Notes under the pieces: generated by a model
Database searches by the model: none
The model's input: the letters and a program-made list of their open reading frames with translations, nothing else
Told to the model about the DNA's origin: nothing
Part shown: positions 12,401 through 27,084 of the stretch, piece by piece
Numbering within the stretch: the stretch's first letter is position 1
How the letters are laid out: the number at the start of each line of letters is the position of its first letter
Position numbers and translations under genes: made by a program
NCBI GenBank assembly: GCA_018292915.2
Contig: JACVVK020000200.1
Span: forward strand, 643,001 to 707,000
From: Batillaria attramentaria
Lineage: Eukaryota; Mollusca; Gastropoda; Batillariidae
Direction: 5' to 3'
Length of the DNA stretch: 64,000 bases

Positions 12401-15400
12401 TAAACCACCCAACACACAACAAAGTTTTTGCAACAAGCTAAAAAGCAATTTTGTGTTGCATAATTACGTCTGTCTGGTAACAGGTGATATCATGTGTTCA
12501 AACAAAATGTAAATGTGAGAACTGTCCAACCAGGAGGAGACAAATCGAGTCCTGGGGGAGTGTTAGCAATTAGCAGAATAGCGACGCCAGCTGGACCATT
12601 ACTTGGTTCCCGCCAATTGCAACTGTCACTTTTGGAAATCCTTGAATTGACCCGCCTCTCACCCCATTCTCCATTGTGCTGCTTTTAGGCGGTCAGCTCC
12701 AACACAAGCAGCCATGTACAGAGATACACGGTAAACAATTTGTTGACCTAATTAATTAAGCTGCCTTGGTAACGGAGGTAACATAAACATTATCAAGGAT
12801 TCTCATCTGGCAATTGTATCACATTATTACATCAATGTTCATGTTTATTTTGGCGCTTTATGAATAAAGCTGCCCATTTTCTCTCTAAAGTCGGTGTTTA
12901 CATTTGGCTCTGTTGCAAAAAAGGATTTGTGTGGAAGCTAACAACACAGATAAGGTTATATCTCCTAACTGTCCACAGCCCTACCCCCCCTACCCACAGA
13001 CAAGACTTAGCAAAACTCACGAGACCACTAAACAGCACTAGACACCACTCCACAACACTATTACACAAGGCATGGGCACTCTCTCCACGAGGCCCTATCC
13101 CTTCCCTTACCTCGCCCAACCCGCAGTAGATTGCATAATCATAATCCCTTTGCCTGCTCAGGGCAGTCTTGTGTGTGGCTCATACGGCTGTGAGTACGTC
13201 ACACGTGGTTTCATGCTCTTGTAACGGGACTTGGCTCTTGTTGTCGACCGCCCTCACGCCAGTGGGAAGTGCTTGGGGCAAGTTGTAAGGGGGCCCGACT
13301 GAGTGTGCTGTTAGCTATTACGTGGCCAATACCCGAACTAGGGAGTGACCGCGGTATTCACAAGAGGGTGAGAAATCGCCGAGCTGCTGGGTGAGGCAAT
13401 ATGGCAGATTGCTGGCCTCGAGGTTGCATAATATAGCTAGTGTTGTCTAGTGCTGTATTGTGTTGTGACGATTTTGATTCAGGATGTTATTCGTGTGTGG
13501 ACAGTTAGGAGTTATGTGTACAGTTTCTAAAACACACCTACACTCAGAAGTTAATGTTGTGCACAGATAGTAAAACACTCTTGTGTACAGCTGGCACAAC
13601 ATGCCCACAGACAGTATCAATCATCGTAAACAGAGTTGACAACGTATCAAGATTCATCAAAGAACTGAGACAATTGCAACTGAGTGGCGAGCGAGTGCAA
13701 CTGCGTTTGTTCAATCCCAACACACATACCTCCATCTCCATACTCGGACCCATTGATGTTGGAGTTGTAGGGGCAAAGCATCTGCTTGTGACCTTTCAGC
13801 TTGAATTGCTTGCCCTTGTCTCGTCTGCCAAAACTGACCAGTCCTTTGGAGCCGATCTGGGCAGGGTAAAGTTGAAGCACATTTCTTCAAATCTGAATCT
13901 TGTGGCATTTTTTTTTTACCTTACCCATGAAACTTACTTACACTATCTACGGACTAATGGCAATCGATGGGAGGAGGACAGGATGCAACTGGAATTTCTA
14001 GATAGCGAGTGGTCTGGTGTTTATGGTGCCTGTCTCACCTTCGTGTACACACACACGCACGATATACAGTGTGCATGTTAAAGATCCCATTCCAAACGGA
14101 AGGGACTGCGCAATGCAAAACAGTCACAGGTGTGATAGATTTCTCCTTGGTGCAAATAGCCATCTCTCCTAAAATGCTCATGGCACTGCAGGGCTGAGGA
14201 CAAAGCAGTAAAAGCCTGTTGCCACTAAGCACTACTCTATGTGCAAACCTTCACCCTGCTATTCACTGTGGTGCATGCAACAGCGTTTCTGTTAATCATA
14301 TATGCCACCGGTTCCAGCCTACACTTCTCCGAAAGATGGACATGGGATTTTTGGCGTGCACACTTGATATTTATTTCAAGCAATCGCTGCCAAACACAGT
14401 TACTACCTGATGGCACAATGTTACTACTTGATGGCACAATGTTACTACTTGATGGCACGTCACTACCTGATGGCACAATGTCACTACCTGATGGCACAAT
14501 GTCACTACTTGATGGCACAATGTTACTACTTGATGGCACGTCACTACCTGATGGCACAATGTCACTACCTGATGGCACAATGTCACTACTTGATGGCACA
14601 ATGTCACTACTTGATGGCACAATGTCACTACTTGATGGCACAATGTCACTACTTGATGGCACAATGTTACTACCTGATGGCACAATGTTACTACCTGATG
14701 GCACAATGTTACTACTTGATGGCACGATGTTACTACCTGATGGCACAATGAATGTAACATTATCTCAACTACATGTACTTGTAAATCTGTCGGTGCGTAT
14801 GGCATAGTGACACTGCATCTGAAGATCTAGACCAACAGGAAAGGTGTTACGAGGAACCTACTGAATCTGTCAGCGTGTAAGACACAGTGACATAGAGAGC
14901 TGACATACAAAGATCTACTTTGGAAGTTTCCATCGTGTTTCCCTGCTCGGCTACTTAAACTCAGTGAGCGACACGGACCAGTGAATTCACCAAACTATCG
15001 ACAGCTACTCCGTGATTTCAGTTTCAATGATCATAACAATAATGGAAATTTACAAAGTGCTTATCCTCAGCAAGCTCTAAGCGCTTACAAAGTTAAGAAA
15101 GATAAAAATGAAAATAAAACCAGCTGACACAAGCCTGTCTATGCATGTGTTTGTGGGTGTGTCTAACTGGTGTGATGCTAAACACCGCAGAATGACATGT
15201 GAGCCTAAAATTATTTAAATCAGGGCATTTGACTACTTGTGCATCTGTTACTGTGTAAGACACTGTAACACAGTGTGTTGACTTACAAAGATTTCCTTCT
15301 GAAGTTCTTGTCCGACCGGGAAACCCGTCTGGATGGTGACTTTCTTCGACTTGCCTTCTTTCTCTACCAGTTGCTTGTCACCATTGTCCTCACCGAAAGG

Positions 15401-16003
15401 ATACAAGTCTTGCAAATGACAGAGAAAAAGTATGTTTGGTTTCATTCATGGTGCACGATTGGTGAGAGCAAACACGAACTCACTGACAAATTTACCAGAT
15501 TAAAAGCGGTGAATAAAATAGATTCTCAAAAAATTGATCTTATCCTCAAACCTCAATAGGAACAAATGTCAGGATATACATTCAAATAAAAGTTGCCTGT
15601 TCAAGAAAAAGTACATTTCTGTCTTCTCCTAAGAAAAATTGTTGTTAGTTTATGGAAAGACTGGGTCCCACATGATTAGATGAAGCAAACAAAAAAAGAG
15701 CCCCCCCCCCCCTTCCCCTCCCAACCACTTCCAAAGAAACAAAATAGCAACTCACCATATTGTCTTGTCAGCGCATCTGAAAAACGGAGGGAGAGAGAGA
15801 GAGAAAAAAAAAAGATTGTAACAAGACAACTTGCAACTTCAAGGGCTGTACCCTTTGGGTATGGGCAGACCAGATTTCACAAAAGGAAGCAACTACTTTG
15901 ACTCATCGGAGCATTAGAAGCAGAAGTTCATGTATGACGAGTATGTCTCATCCTTTTATGGGGATTTTCTTTGATATATCCATGAATACTTTACGCGCAT
16001 GCA

Positions 16004-16034
<31 letters not shown>

Positions 16035-16368
16035 GCACACACATACACGCACACGCACACACACACACACACACACAGATGACCAGATGAAATTTCATTC
16101 ATCCAAAGTTTGACTTAAGTGTGTTTGATATTTATAAGCGAATTCATGCGTATCGAACTGGCAGATGTACCAAGTTTGAGTAAAACGTATTTGATGTAAG
16201 TGTATCCGTGTGTATCTGACTCAAAGATGTACCATACCTGAGGCTGGATCGTATGTGACGTAGGAGGCTGAGAACCCTTCAAACGTGACGCTCCAGTCGG
16301 TGTAAAACGTGACAGTCAGTGTGTTGCTCGTTGATGTGATGGTATCTGGGGCAGACACTCCACAGTAC

Positions 16369-16450
<82 letters not shown>

Positions 16451-19400
16451 ATCAGTGTTTATCAAGTCCTCGCTGTCCAAACAGGTTATGTTTATAAAGT
16501 CAAACAGATTCAAACAGACCAGTGTTTTTCAAGTACTCACTGTCAAAGGAAGTAAGTCGATCTTTATCAAGCCAATACCAGCCAAACAGGTCAGTACTGT
16601 TTATCAAGTCAAACAGGTCAGTGTTAGTCAAAAACTGGCTGTCAAAACAGGTCCATGTTTATCAAGTACTCACTGTCCAAACAGCGCATTGGTTATGAAG
16701 TATTCGCTGTCCAAACAAATCAGTGTTTATCAAGTCAAACAAGTCAGTGTTTATCAAGTCAAACAGGTTGGCATTTATCAAGTCAAACAGGTTGGCATTT
16801 ATCAAGTCAGACAGGTTGGCATTTATCAAGTCAGACAGGTTGGCATTTATCAAGTCAAACAGGTTGGCATATATATCACGTCAAACAGGTTGGAATATAT
16901 TAAGCCAAACAGGTTGGCATTTATCAGGTCAAACAGGTTGGCATTTATCAAGTCAAACAGGTTGGCATATATATCAAGTCAAACAGGTTGGCATTTATCA
17001 AGTCAAACAGGTTGGCATTTATCAAGTCAAACAGGTCAGCTATTTATCAAGTCAAGTCAAGTCAAGCTGCCAGTGCTTAATTATTAAGGACTCACTGTCC
17101 AAGCAGGTCATTGCCATCATAGATCTTCACCCAGTCATAGTAACACGCTGGGCTGGGTCCTTCCAACAGGAAAGTGTCAAAGGTCAGCTTGATCTTGTGG
17201 TTGTCCTGGGCAACAATCTGCCACGTGCACTCGGCAGCGTTCGGGTAGTTGTTGGGGTGTGATGGGGTCACAAAGCTGCCGTCTGATGATGTCAGTGTCA
17301 CACTGCCACATGCTGTGGGTAACAGATTTACAAAAAAAATGGTACCAGTACTATTAATTAGTGTACGTAGTTTATGTAGTTTATTTGTGTTAGACCCCAA
17401 TAGTAGTGAAAAAATTATGTCTATCTTCAACAACAAAATAAGTGTTTCATTCTGTGTAATGGGCTCATTAAAAAAAAAAACACACACACACACACACACA
17501 AACTTAGCTTATAACTAAAAGAGTAATTTGCATTTTTTATTTTGTGCTGGATTGCATATTTACTGCGGTTGTTCATTACAAGTGGAGTATTTTCCCATGT
17601 CTAAAAAAACACTAAAACAAAATGAAATCCATTCTCTGTCACTCTTCGTAATACGCTGCCCTTCACCGACACCTATGTTGTCGGATTCATAGCATTGACT
17701 GACAGTTTATACACACAAACATTGCAGCAGGCCGCTTACTCGGTTGCTCTTCACTGTACGTTGCAGTGAACCCTCCATTTGCCGATGATCCATCAGTGAC
17801 GTAGTCAATTCGCATCATGCTGCTTGTTGAAGTCAGAGCAGATGGAATGTCGTTACCACAGAAACGTCCCAAAAGTGGAGATTCAGAAATGCCACCATCT
17901 CGCACCTACACGTGAACATACACGGAATCATCTTGAGAGAAATCCTTAATACTCTGATGAAAATAAAATGTACAAAATTAATTAGATAATTTTATTAATA
18001 AGTACAAGGGGGAGCAAGAGAGAGAGAGAATGAATGAAATGAATCTTCATTAATTTTACCACGGTCGATGCTTTCACATAACAGTCAGTTTTAGAACATG
18101 TCATTGCTACTACAAGAGAGAGAGAGAGAGAATGAAGGAACACTTTTGTTTTCTCGTACAATGATATATGCATGATTTGATAGGCTCAGCTGCCAGTCGT
18201 CAATCAGCTGTTGCCACATCTACATTAGTACACTCTCCTGCCAAATTGTAGCTGTACAATGGCTGGTCATCACTGTATGCTGACCTCGACATAGTTTTCT
18301 CCACAATCATTTGGATCCCCTCCCAGCTGAAACTGCTGGAACTCCAGACGAATGACAAAACTCCGCCACCAGGTGTCGCGCTGTTCGATGATGTAGGTGC
18401 AATGCTTGCTGGTTCCCTGGATGGATGGGGAGGAAATGGTGCCTGCGCTGTCTCTCAAGATCTCTTCACAAGCTGAAACACCAGAGATTAGCAGACGATT
18501 GGCTTGACAGGAAGTCATTAACAGTTGATCCTACTAACAACTGTTTTGTTTGTCTGGGTTTTGCGTGTTTTCTTGTTGTTGTTTGTGTTTGCTTGTTTGG
18601 TTCCACATTTTGACATGCTACGCCAATCCTTTTGGCCATGCAACTGACACTGACTTGGCCACCAATCTGTGGGGACCTGCCAACAAACTACGACTGACAG
18701 TGGACTTCCTTGCAGCCACCGGACTAAGGATATACAGCACTGCCAGACATGGAGCACAGAAGAATAAAGCTTGTTTGATTTACTTAAATATTGTATTTGT
18801 TTGTTTGGTTGGTTGGTTTGTAGTTGTTGTTGCTGCTGTTGTTGCTGTTATTGTTTGTGGGTTTATAATTTCTGTTGGCTAGCTGGTTGTCAAGCACCCT
18901 GCTTGCTGGACAGGTTGATTCTTATCAATGTCCACGTCCTTAACTTCGACTTGCAGTGCATTCCTGACCTCCTGTCTCTATCAATGATAGATAATAATAT
19001 AATGATTTCAAAACAGCATCTATGCATGCCCCCAGATAATCAGAAAAGTCAGATAATTGTGTTGTGACTTACATGATGTCCACGATGCTGTGAACCCCTT
19101 GAAAGCATTCTCCATGTTGCTGGAAAACTGCAAGCGCATGACGTTTCCTGTTGATGTCTCGTCCAGTGGGATCGCATCACCACACAGTCTGTTGAGGAAA
19201 CCGCCAGTCCCGTCCCATACCTGGCACAACACAACATTGTATCCACACTACAGCATCCATCATACTCACCACATTAATAATAATAATACTGAGTATTGTA
19301 TAGGCGCTTTACCCAATTTCATGAATCGGCTCAAAGCGCCGCAAACTGAACCCAACACGCACGCTCGCATGAGTCACACGCATTCTCTCACACACTGGAC

Positions 19401-21577
19401 ATAAACACATTACAATCAAGTGGTGCGAAGGCACAGTTCAGCTATTTAAATTTCAAAATTTGAAATTGCATTTATTTTTCAAATTTGGTGGGCTGAACAT
19501 TTCCAAAGCACTATCATTATCATCATAGGCAAAATAACCATAGTTATAATCACTGTCATCATCATCATCATCACCAACATTAAAATCATCACCAACATTA
19601 AAATCATCACCAACATTACAATCATCTTCATTGTGATTAATTACAATCAGCATGAAAATCACCACAATAATCACCACTGTTATCATCACCATTATAATTA
19701 TCATCATAATTACCATCGTGATCATGTAATCACCATTATAATCACTATGATTCTAACCATCATCCTGATCACCACCATGACAATTATCATCAGTTCATGC
19801 ATGCACTCATTGTCATTAAAATCATAATAATAATAATAATGAGTATTGTATAGGCGCTTTACCCAATTTCATGAATCGGCTCAAAGCGCCGCGAACTGAA
19901 CCCAACACGCACGCTCACGTGAATCACACGCATTCTCTCACACACTGGACATAAACACATTACAATCACGTGGTGCGAAGGGTCAGCTCAGCTATTTAAA
20001 TTTCGGAATTTAAAATTGCATTTATTTTTCAAATTTGGTGGGCTGAACATTTCCAAAGCAGAGGGGGAGGAAGCCGAAGTACCCGGAGAGAACCCCCGAC
20101 GATCGGCCCGAATGAACGGTGCCACATACGAGAAGGAAAAATTCTTTGCCCCGAGTGGGACTCGAACCCCCCACCTCTCGCATTGGTGACAAGTCTCTTA
20201 ACCACTAGACCACCGACCGTCCCATCATCATCATTACAATCACCACCATATCCAAAAAAAAATTCACCATCATAATTACCACAACAACTGAATTCACTAT
20301 CATTATTACCGTTGTTATCATCAACATCATTATACTCACCATTGTCACACCATCATAATCATCATTATCGTTATCATTATGGTCATCATCATTGCAATAA
20401 CTCCAACAATATCACCATAACAATCACCATCACTATCATCACCATTGTAATCACCATAATAATCACCACCATTTTCACCATTGTTAAAATAACCAAAACC
20501 AATACCATCACATCAGATCAATGATATTACCTCCAGCGAGTCCAGCTCACAAAATTCATTGTCCTCCAGGTGAAAATCGTCAAAGGACAGCCGGATCCTG
20601 TCCCCTGGCTCGCCTGTTATGGTCCACTCACACCAGACGTTGTTCGGGTATTGTTCAGGGTACAGAGGGGAGGTAATAGTGCCACTGGTTCCAGTGATCT
20701 CCCCTCCACAGCCTTCAAACACTTGAAAAAAGAATGACAAGGGAGGGGGGGGGTGTGTGTTTAGAGGTTTAACATCCTTTTCAATCAGATAAAAAAAACA
20801 ACAGGGCAACAAGGACAAAGCCAGGACAAATTTGGGCTCTAAGCCAGGATTCGAACTCACAACCCCAAAACTGGACTTCAATGTTGGAGTCGAATGCTAG
20901 ACTACTGCTTGACTGTCCTGGCTCACGGAAAGGATGACATGCTTACAACATATAGATGGCTGTATACATGTATCGATAATCATAATAATAATAGGTGTAC
21001 AATTAACAACAGACTATTAATAAATATCAGACTGCTTTCAATTCCAACCACACACCAGTAGGTGGATGAACAAAAGATTTTTCTTTCACAAATTAACAAA
21101 ACGAATGCAATGTGATTTGTTCTTGTTAGAAAACCGAGTCAAATCTGGTTTAACAAACAGTTTTGAGAACTCATTTTTGCGTCTACATCACACTATTGGA
21201 TCATATCTCATGTCTGAAATTACCACAGGTGAGGTCGGACGGCCTTGTCTTGTAATTATCCGTACAGACACATGTAGAATTTGATCCACACACAGCCTTG
21301 TTGTCCACACAGTCAGCATCAGCGGAACACTGCCCGCCCACTTTTCCTGGTTCTATTTCTGAACACACAACACATTATATATGCCATGTCTCCTCCTTCA
21401 GGCCAGGGGCGTAGGAACCACGGGGGCTCTGGGGGCCCAGGCCCCCGTTCGATTTTTGGAAGGGGGGGCCCGAATATCTTTGGGCCCCCTTGCTTTTGAT
21501 AAGAGGAGAGGGGGCCCACCAGTGGTGGGGCCCCCCTGCTCTGCTATCGCAGGACACAATCCTTGGCGATCAACACA

Positions 21578-21629
<52 letters not shown>

Positions 21630-24600
21630 TCCCCCCCTCCACCCATCTTTACCCCGGCCGTATGGCTCACCCGACTTAGTGGGCCCCCCTTCCTCTCAGC
21701 ATCTTCCTACGCGCCTGCAGCCTATCATTGTAAAACCATATATAGCTATAACTCTACCCCCCCCCCCCAAACACACACACACGCTAATGTTTAAATTCTT
21801 CTACTACGACTGCAAATAATGACTTACATATGGATGCGCTTATTTTCCAGTTGGTGTAAAGGGTGTGAGGGTGCTAGGGTGTGGGGGTGCTGGGGGGGGG
21901 GGGAGGGCGTTTTTGGGAGTTTAATGTCCTTTTCCATCACGTATGGGTGATATCAAAGACGGGGCAATGAGAAAAAGGCCAGCACAATATTTGGCCCCAG
22001 CCGGGATTCGAACTCGCGACCCGCGCATTGGAAGTTTAACGCTCTACGATTTGGCTATGCCAGCTCCCCACCAAAGGGTGTAAAATCGCGAGCTGAACAA
22101 AGACATGCAGTGTATGGCAAGTACACACACTGCATACAGAAGACAGACACCAATCAGAACAAATGGTGCCACATAAAGGAGACTAAATTGAAAGATGTCC
22201 CTCCCAAGATTCAAACTCACAACCCACAGTACTTTGCAACTATATATCTTCTTTGTAACCCCTCATTCACGTCTGAACTACCAGTGGTTAGGAATAAGTA
22301 ATGTTGGGCATATGCTGCAAACTGGTTTATTGCACCTAGGAGATGATAAGTTGCAATATTTGCTGTATGTGCTCTTACTATTTCTGTTTGTTTTACCTAG
22401 TTATAATTGTTGTTTGTTTTCTATGCTTTTTTGTAATCGGGAGTTCAAGAAATTAGCATGAAGGTGCAGCGTCTCGATATATCCTGCATGTTCTAGGTTT
22501 ATACTGCCCTGTAGACCAGTTTGCATCCTTTGTCCAATGTTATACATGTATTTTAATTTTTTTCCAAGTAGTGCAGGCACGCTTAGCCACGAATTAGTTT
22601 TTGTGGCTTGCGCGGCTTTAAAAACCCACTCACTCACTCACTCATGAAAGGCAATTTCATCCACCACACAAACATATATACATAATCTAGCTAGTTATCT
22701 GTTGGCTCTTGCTGCTTACCACATGTGAGATCCGATGTCCTGGTCTGGTATCCTGTGTTGCACTCACACACTCCTTCCATCATCCCGAAATCGGTAATGG
22801 TGCAGAAAGCATTGGGATCGTCACAGGAAACCCCCCAGTCACTACAGTAACCACCAGGCTTTCCCGCAGGAATCACTAACAACAGAATTATTATCGTAGT
22901 GTGTTTGGACAGGGGAATAAAGTGGTAACCTGGCCACTTGTCTGACTATAACAAGTCATATAAAAAAAAAAGGGGGAGGTTCGAAATTCTTTTTATTAGT
23001 TCAGTTGTACTGTGTAATGCAGTCACACGACATAAGGGCACAAGAAACAAATCACTACTGAAGCCAAAATTTTACTTTCTTGACGGGGAAACATACTACA
23101 GTGTACTACTACTACTACTAATAATAATAATGAACATTGTATAGGCGCTTTACCCAATTTCATGAATCGGCTCAAAGCGCCGTGAACTGAACCCAACATG
23201 CACGCTCACGTGAATCACACGCATTCTCTCACACACTGGACATAAACGCATTACAATCACGTGGTGCGAAGGGTCAGCTCAGCTATTTAAATTTCAGAAT
23301 TTAGAATTGCATTTATTTTTCAAATTTGGTGGGCTGAACACTTCCAAAGCAGAGCATACAAAACCATCAAAACAATGTCAAAATGTTTATACATATTTAC
23401 CACAGCTAAAGTCAGCCGTTCCAGTCTCAAACGGTTCATTACATGTACAGGTGTTGTCCGGTCCACACACAGCTTTAGGATCATCACACACTGGATCTAC
23501 ATCAAAACAAGCCCCGCCCACTTTTCCAGGATTGACCTCTGTCAACAACAGTGAAAACTGGGATCAGATGCTTGCACAAACTTTAATATTATAATTACAT
23601 TTTTGTACACGTACTATCAATACACACAAACACAATAGTAATAATTATTATTATTAATTCTTACAATCACAGATATTAATATTATTATTACTACCTATAA
23701 TTACTATCAATACACACAAACACAATAGTAATAATTATTATTATTAATTCTTACAATCACAGATATTAATATTATTATTACTACCTATAATTACTATCAA
23801 TATACTCAAACACAATAGTAATAATTATTATTATTAATACTTGCGATCACAGGTGTATTATAATTATTAATAATATTATTATTACCTATAACCACAACAG
23901 TCGATCAAAATGTTTTATCATTATATTCATTTGCATCAAGGTATGTACTGAACACATCAATCAGACACCTGATGGTGCATGCAAGTTATCATGACCTAAC
24001 ACGAAGAGTCTGTCATCATCACTTTCCCACAACCATCACAACCAAGACAGTTAGACTTTTCTTCTGGTAGACAGCTTGCAATCAACCATCATTAGACAGA
24101 CGTTTCACTGTGTAGTCTCTCAGCAGGTTAAATTAATAATTAACCCACGGCTATGGGCCTAACCCAGACTAGGACAAAAGAAACCCAAAAACAAAATTAA
24201 ATTAAAAAGGAAGCAAAGAAAGGAGAAAATTCCTTCTGTAATGGCTCAGGCGCCTACCTGGAATGGACCCGCATCCTGATAAAACAATAAACAACAGAAA
24301 ATTTAACCCTACAGCTAGTTGAGTTCGAGGTTAGACTTTAACCCGGGGCTAAAAACCCTAGCCTCGACTACATGTATTAAATATGGGCCCTGGTCTCCAA
24401 ACAGAAGGCAGTTTTCTGCTAACACTTCCTACTTACCACACGTGAGGTCTGACGTGCTGGTCTGGTATCCTGTGTTACACTCACACACTCCCTCCATCAT
24501 TGCAGGATCAGCAGGATCGGCAGTATCGGTGTAGGAGCAGAAGGAGTTGGGATCGTCACAGGATACCCCAGAAGTCGGATCGTCATACGTACAGTAACCA

Positions 24601-26999
24601 CCAGGTTTTCTGGCAGGAATCACTAAAAACAGAATTAACTATTATCATACAGTCGAACCTGCCAAGGCGGTCACCTGTATAAGCCAAACCACTGTCTAAC
24701 CTGGTCACCCCAGAGGATCCCCTGACACACTAGCTGCTAACATGACACCCTGGATAACCCGGTCACCTGTCTAAGGTGGTCAGTTTGACCCAGTCCCTTG
24801 GGTGACCGCCTTACACAGGTTTGACTGTAGTAAGTTTGAAATGATGACATGGAAAGGTATTACAATGTAAGAAGTACGAAAAACGGAAAACAGAAAGTCA
24901 AGTTTGTCAGAGGATCACATGACTCGACAACGCAAAAGGCAAATCACGAACTCTGAACACGTGAGAGTAAACTGACAAACCACCTAAACATGAACATTGC
25001 TAAACGTTGTTCAAATATTTACTGTATATATATTTACCGCAGTTAAGGTTGGCCATTTCAGTCTCGTATGCTTGGTTGCATGTACAGGTGTTGTTCGGTC
25101 CACACGCGGCGTTAGGATCCTCACACTCAGGATCGGCAGCCAAACAAGCCCCGCCCACTTTTCCAGGATTGACTTCTGGCAACGACAGTCAAGACTATAA
25201 TCAGATACTTGCACTACCATTTAAAAAAAAAAAAATTTTTTTTGCTTCCCCAACTCTTTTGCCAGCTCCAGTGGTGTTCCTCCCAGGTCCTAGGTGGAAT
25301 CCACGGAGGGCTCAAAAGCTGGGGCAAATTTTTATTATGCATGATGATGGAGATGAGGCTGAAAAGAGATGCTACGGAGGTCCATGTGATTTGGGACTGC
25401 AGGACAGGGCCGCATTCCACACTTCCTGTCAAAAATAGCCCGGTGTTAACCAGACCCAGGAACTACGGCACCTGCGGTGCCTGCCGTGTAATCATCCACA
25501 TCATCAGACGTGTCATACCAAGGGAAGCACACCAAAAGTCACACCCGTGAAAGTGGGTGAATCTCGGCTGTGTGGCAACAGCCTCCCCATTGGGCCCACC
25601 AGCTCTGGGTAGGAGCCAACCTAGGTAGGAATTGAATAATCCTGCTTGCCTCGGCTGGGACTGGAACCCGGTTCTCCCGGTCCATGGTCCAAAGTGCAAA
25701 CCACTACACTATGGAGGCCGGTACTACGGTACCATATTTGTATATCATATTTTACTTTTTGTTTAATGCTTCTACAGGAAAAGTCACAAAGAAAGTTATG
25801 TTTACAATGTTGACTGATCAGCATTTGACTGGCTGCTTTGAAAATGTTCAGCCCGCCAAACTTGAAAAATAAATGCAATTCTAAATTCCGAAATTTAAAC
25901 AGCTGAGCTGACCCTTCGCACTGCGTGATTGTAATGTATTTATGTCCTGTGTGTGAGAGAATGCGTGTGATTCACGTGACCGTGCGTGTTGGGGTCAGTT
26001 TGTGGCACTTTGCGCCGATTCATGAAACTGGGTAAAGCACCTATACAGTAGTCATTATTATTATTATTATCATTACATTTCATGGTTTTCTTCTTCTTCT
26101 CCCGCAGCAGAGTTGGGATAAGAGAGGGTGATTAACTGTGCAGTGTGACTCAGTATCTGTCAGGGATTCGAATAAACAACCCAAGCAACGAGTGTCTAGC
26201 AGCTCAGCTGTCCAGGCTCCCTGAAATTAATCAAGGATTTTGTGCTGGCTCTTACCGCAGGTGAGATCCGATGTCCTGGTCTGGTATCCTGTGTTGCACT
26301 CACACACTCCCACTGGTATCGATGCGGATGGGTCAGTCAGGACGCAGAAAGAATTGAAGTCTTGACAGAAGACCCCAGAGTCTGGGGAACAGTAACCAGT
26401 AACCTTCCCGGACGGAATACCTATAATCATAATTGCGATGATAATAATAATTATGGATACGTACGATCACAATTATAAGTAGAAATAATAGTTATTGTTA
26501 ATACCTACATATCACAGAAGTTGATAATAATAATAATAATGACAATAATAATAATGTGTATAATGGGATATTATTATTATTATTATCTAACAATAACACA
26601 ACAACCAAATTGATAATAATAATTATGGATACCCACAATCACAATAGTAATTTTTAATACAAGGAATATTGTTAATAAGTACAAAGTAGTGATAATAATA
26701 ATAATAATGACAATAATGATAATGTGTATAATGGGATATTATTATTAATATTATCATCTTACAATAACACAACAACCAAATTGATAATAATAATTATGGA
26801 TACCTACCATCACAATAGTAATACAAGGAATAGTTATTGTTAATAAATACAAAGTAGTGAAAACTATCAATACCCACAATCACAATTATTATCAATATTA
26901 TATTTATTATTATCATTTGCAATCACAATACTCACACACACAAAACATTATCAGGTGTGTGCATGTGCGCATGCATGAGAGAGAGTGTGTGTGCGTGTG

Positions 27000-27084
<85 letters not shown>

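Noticed and set aside
14402..14758. Seven-residue repeat protein (MAQCHYL-type) on the plus strand
   Set aside because: A 21-base minisatellite opens all frames; no splice or domain support.
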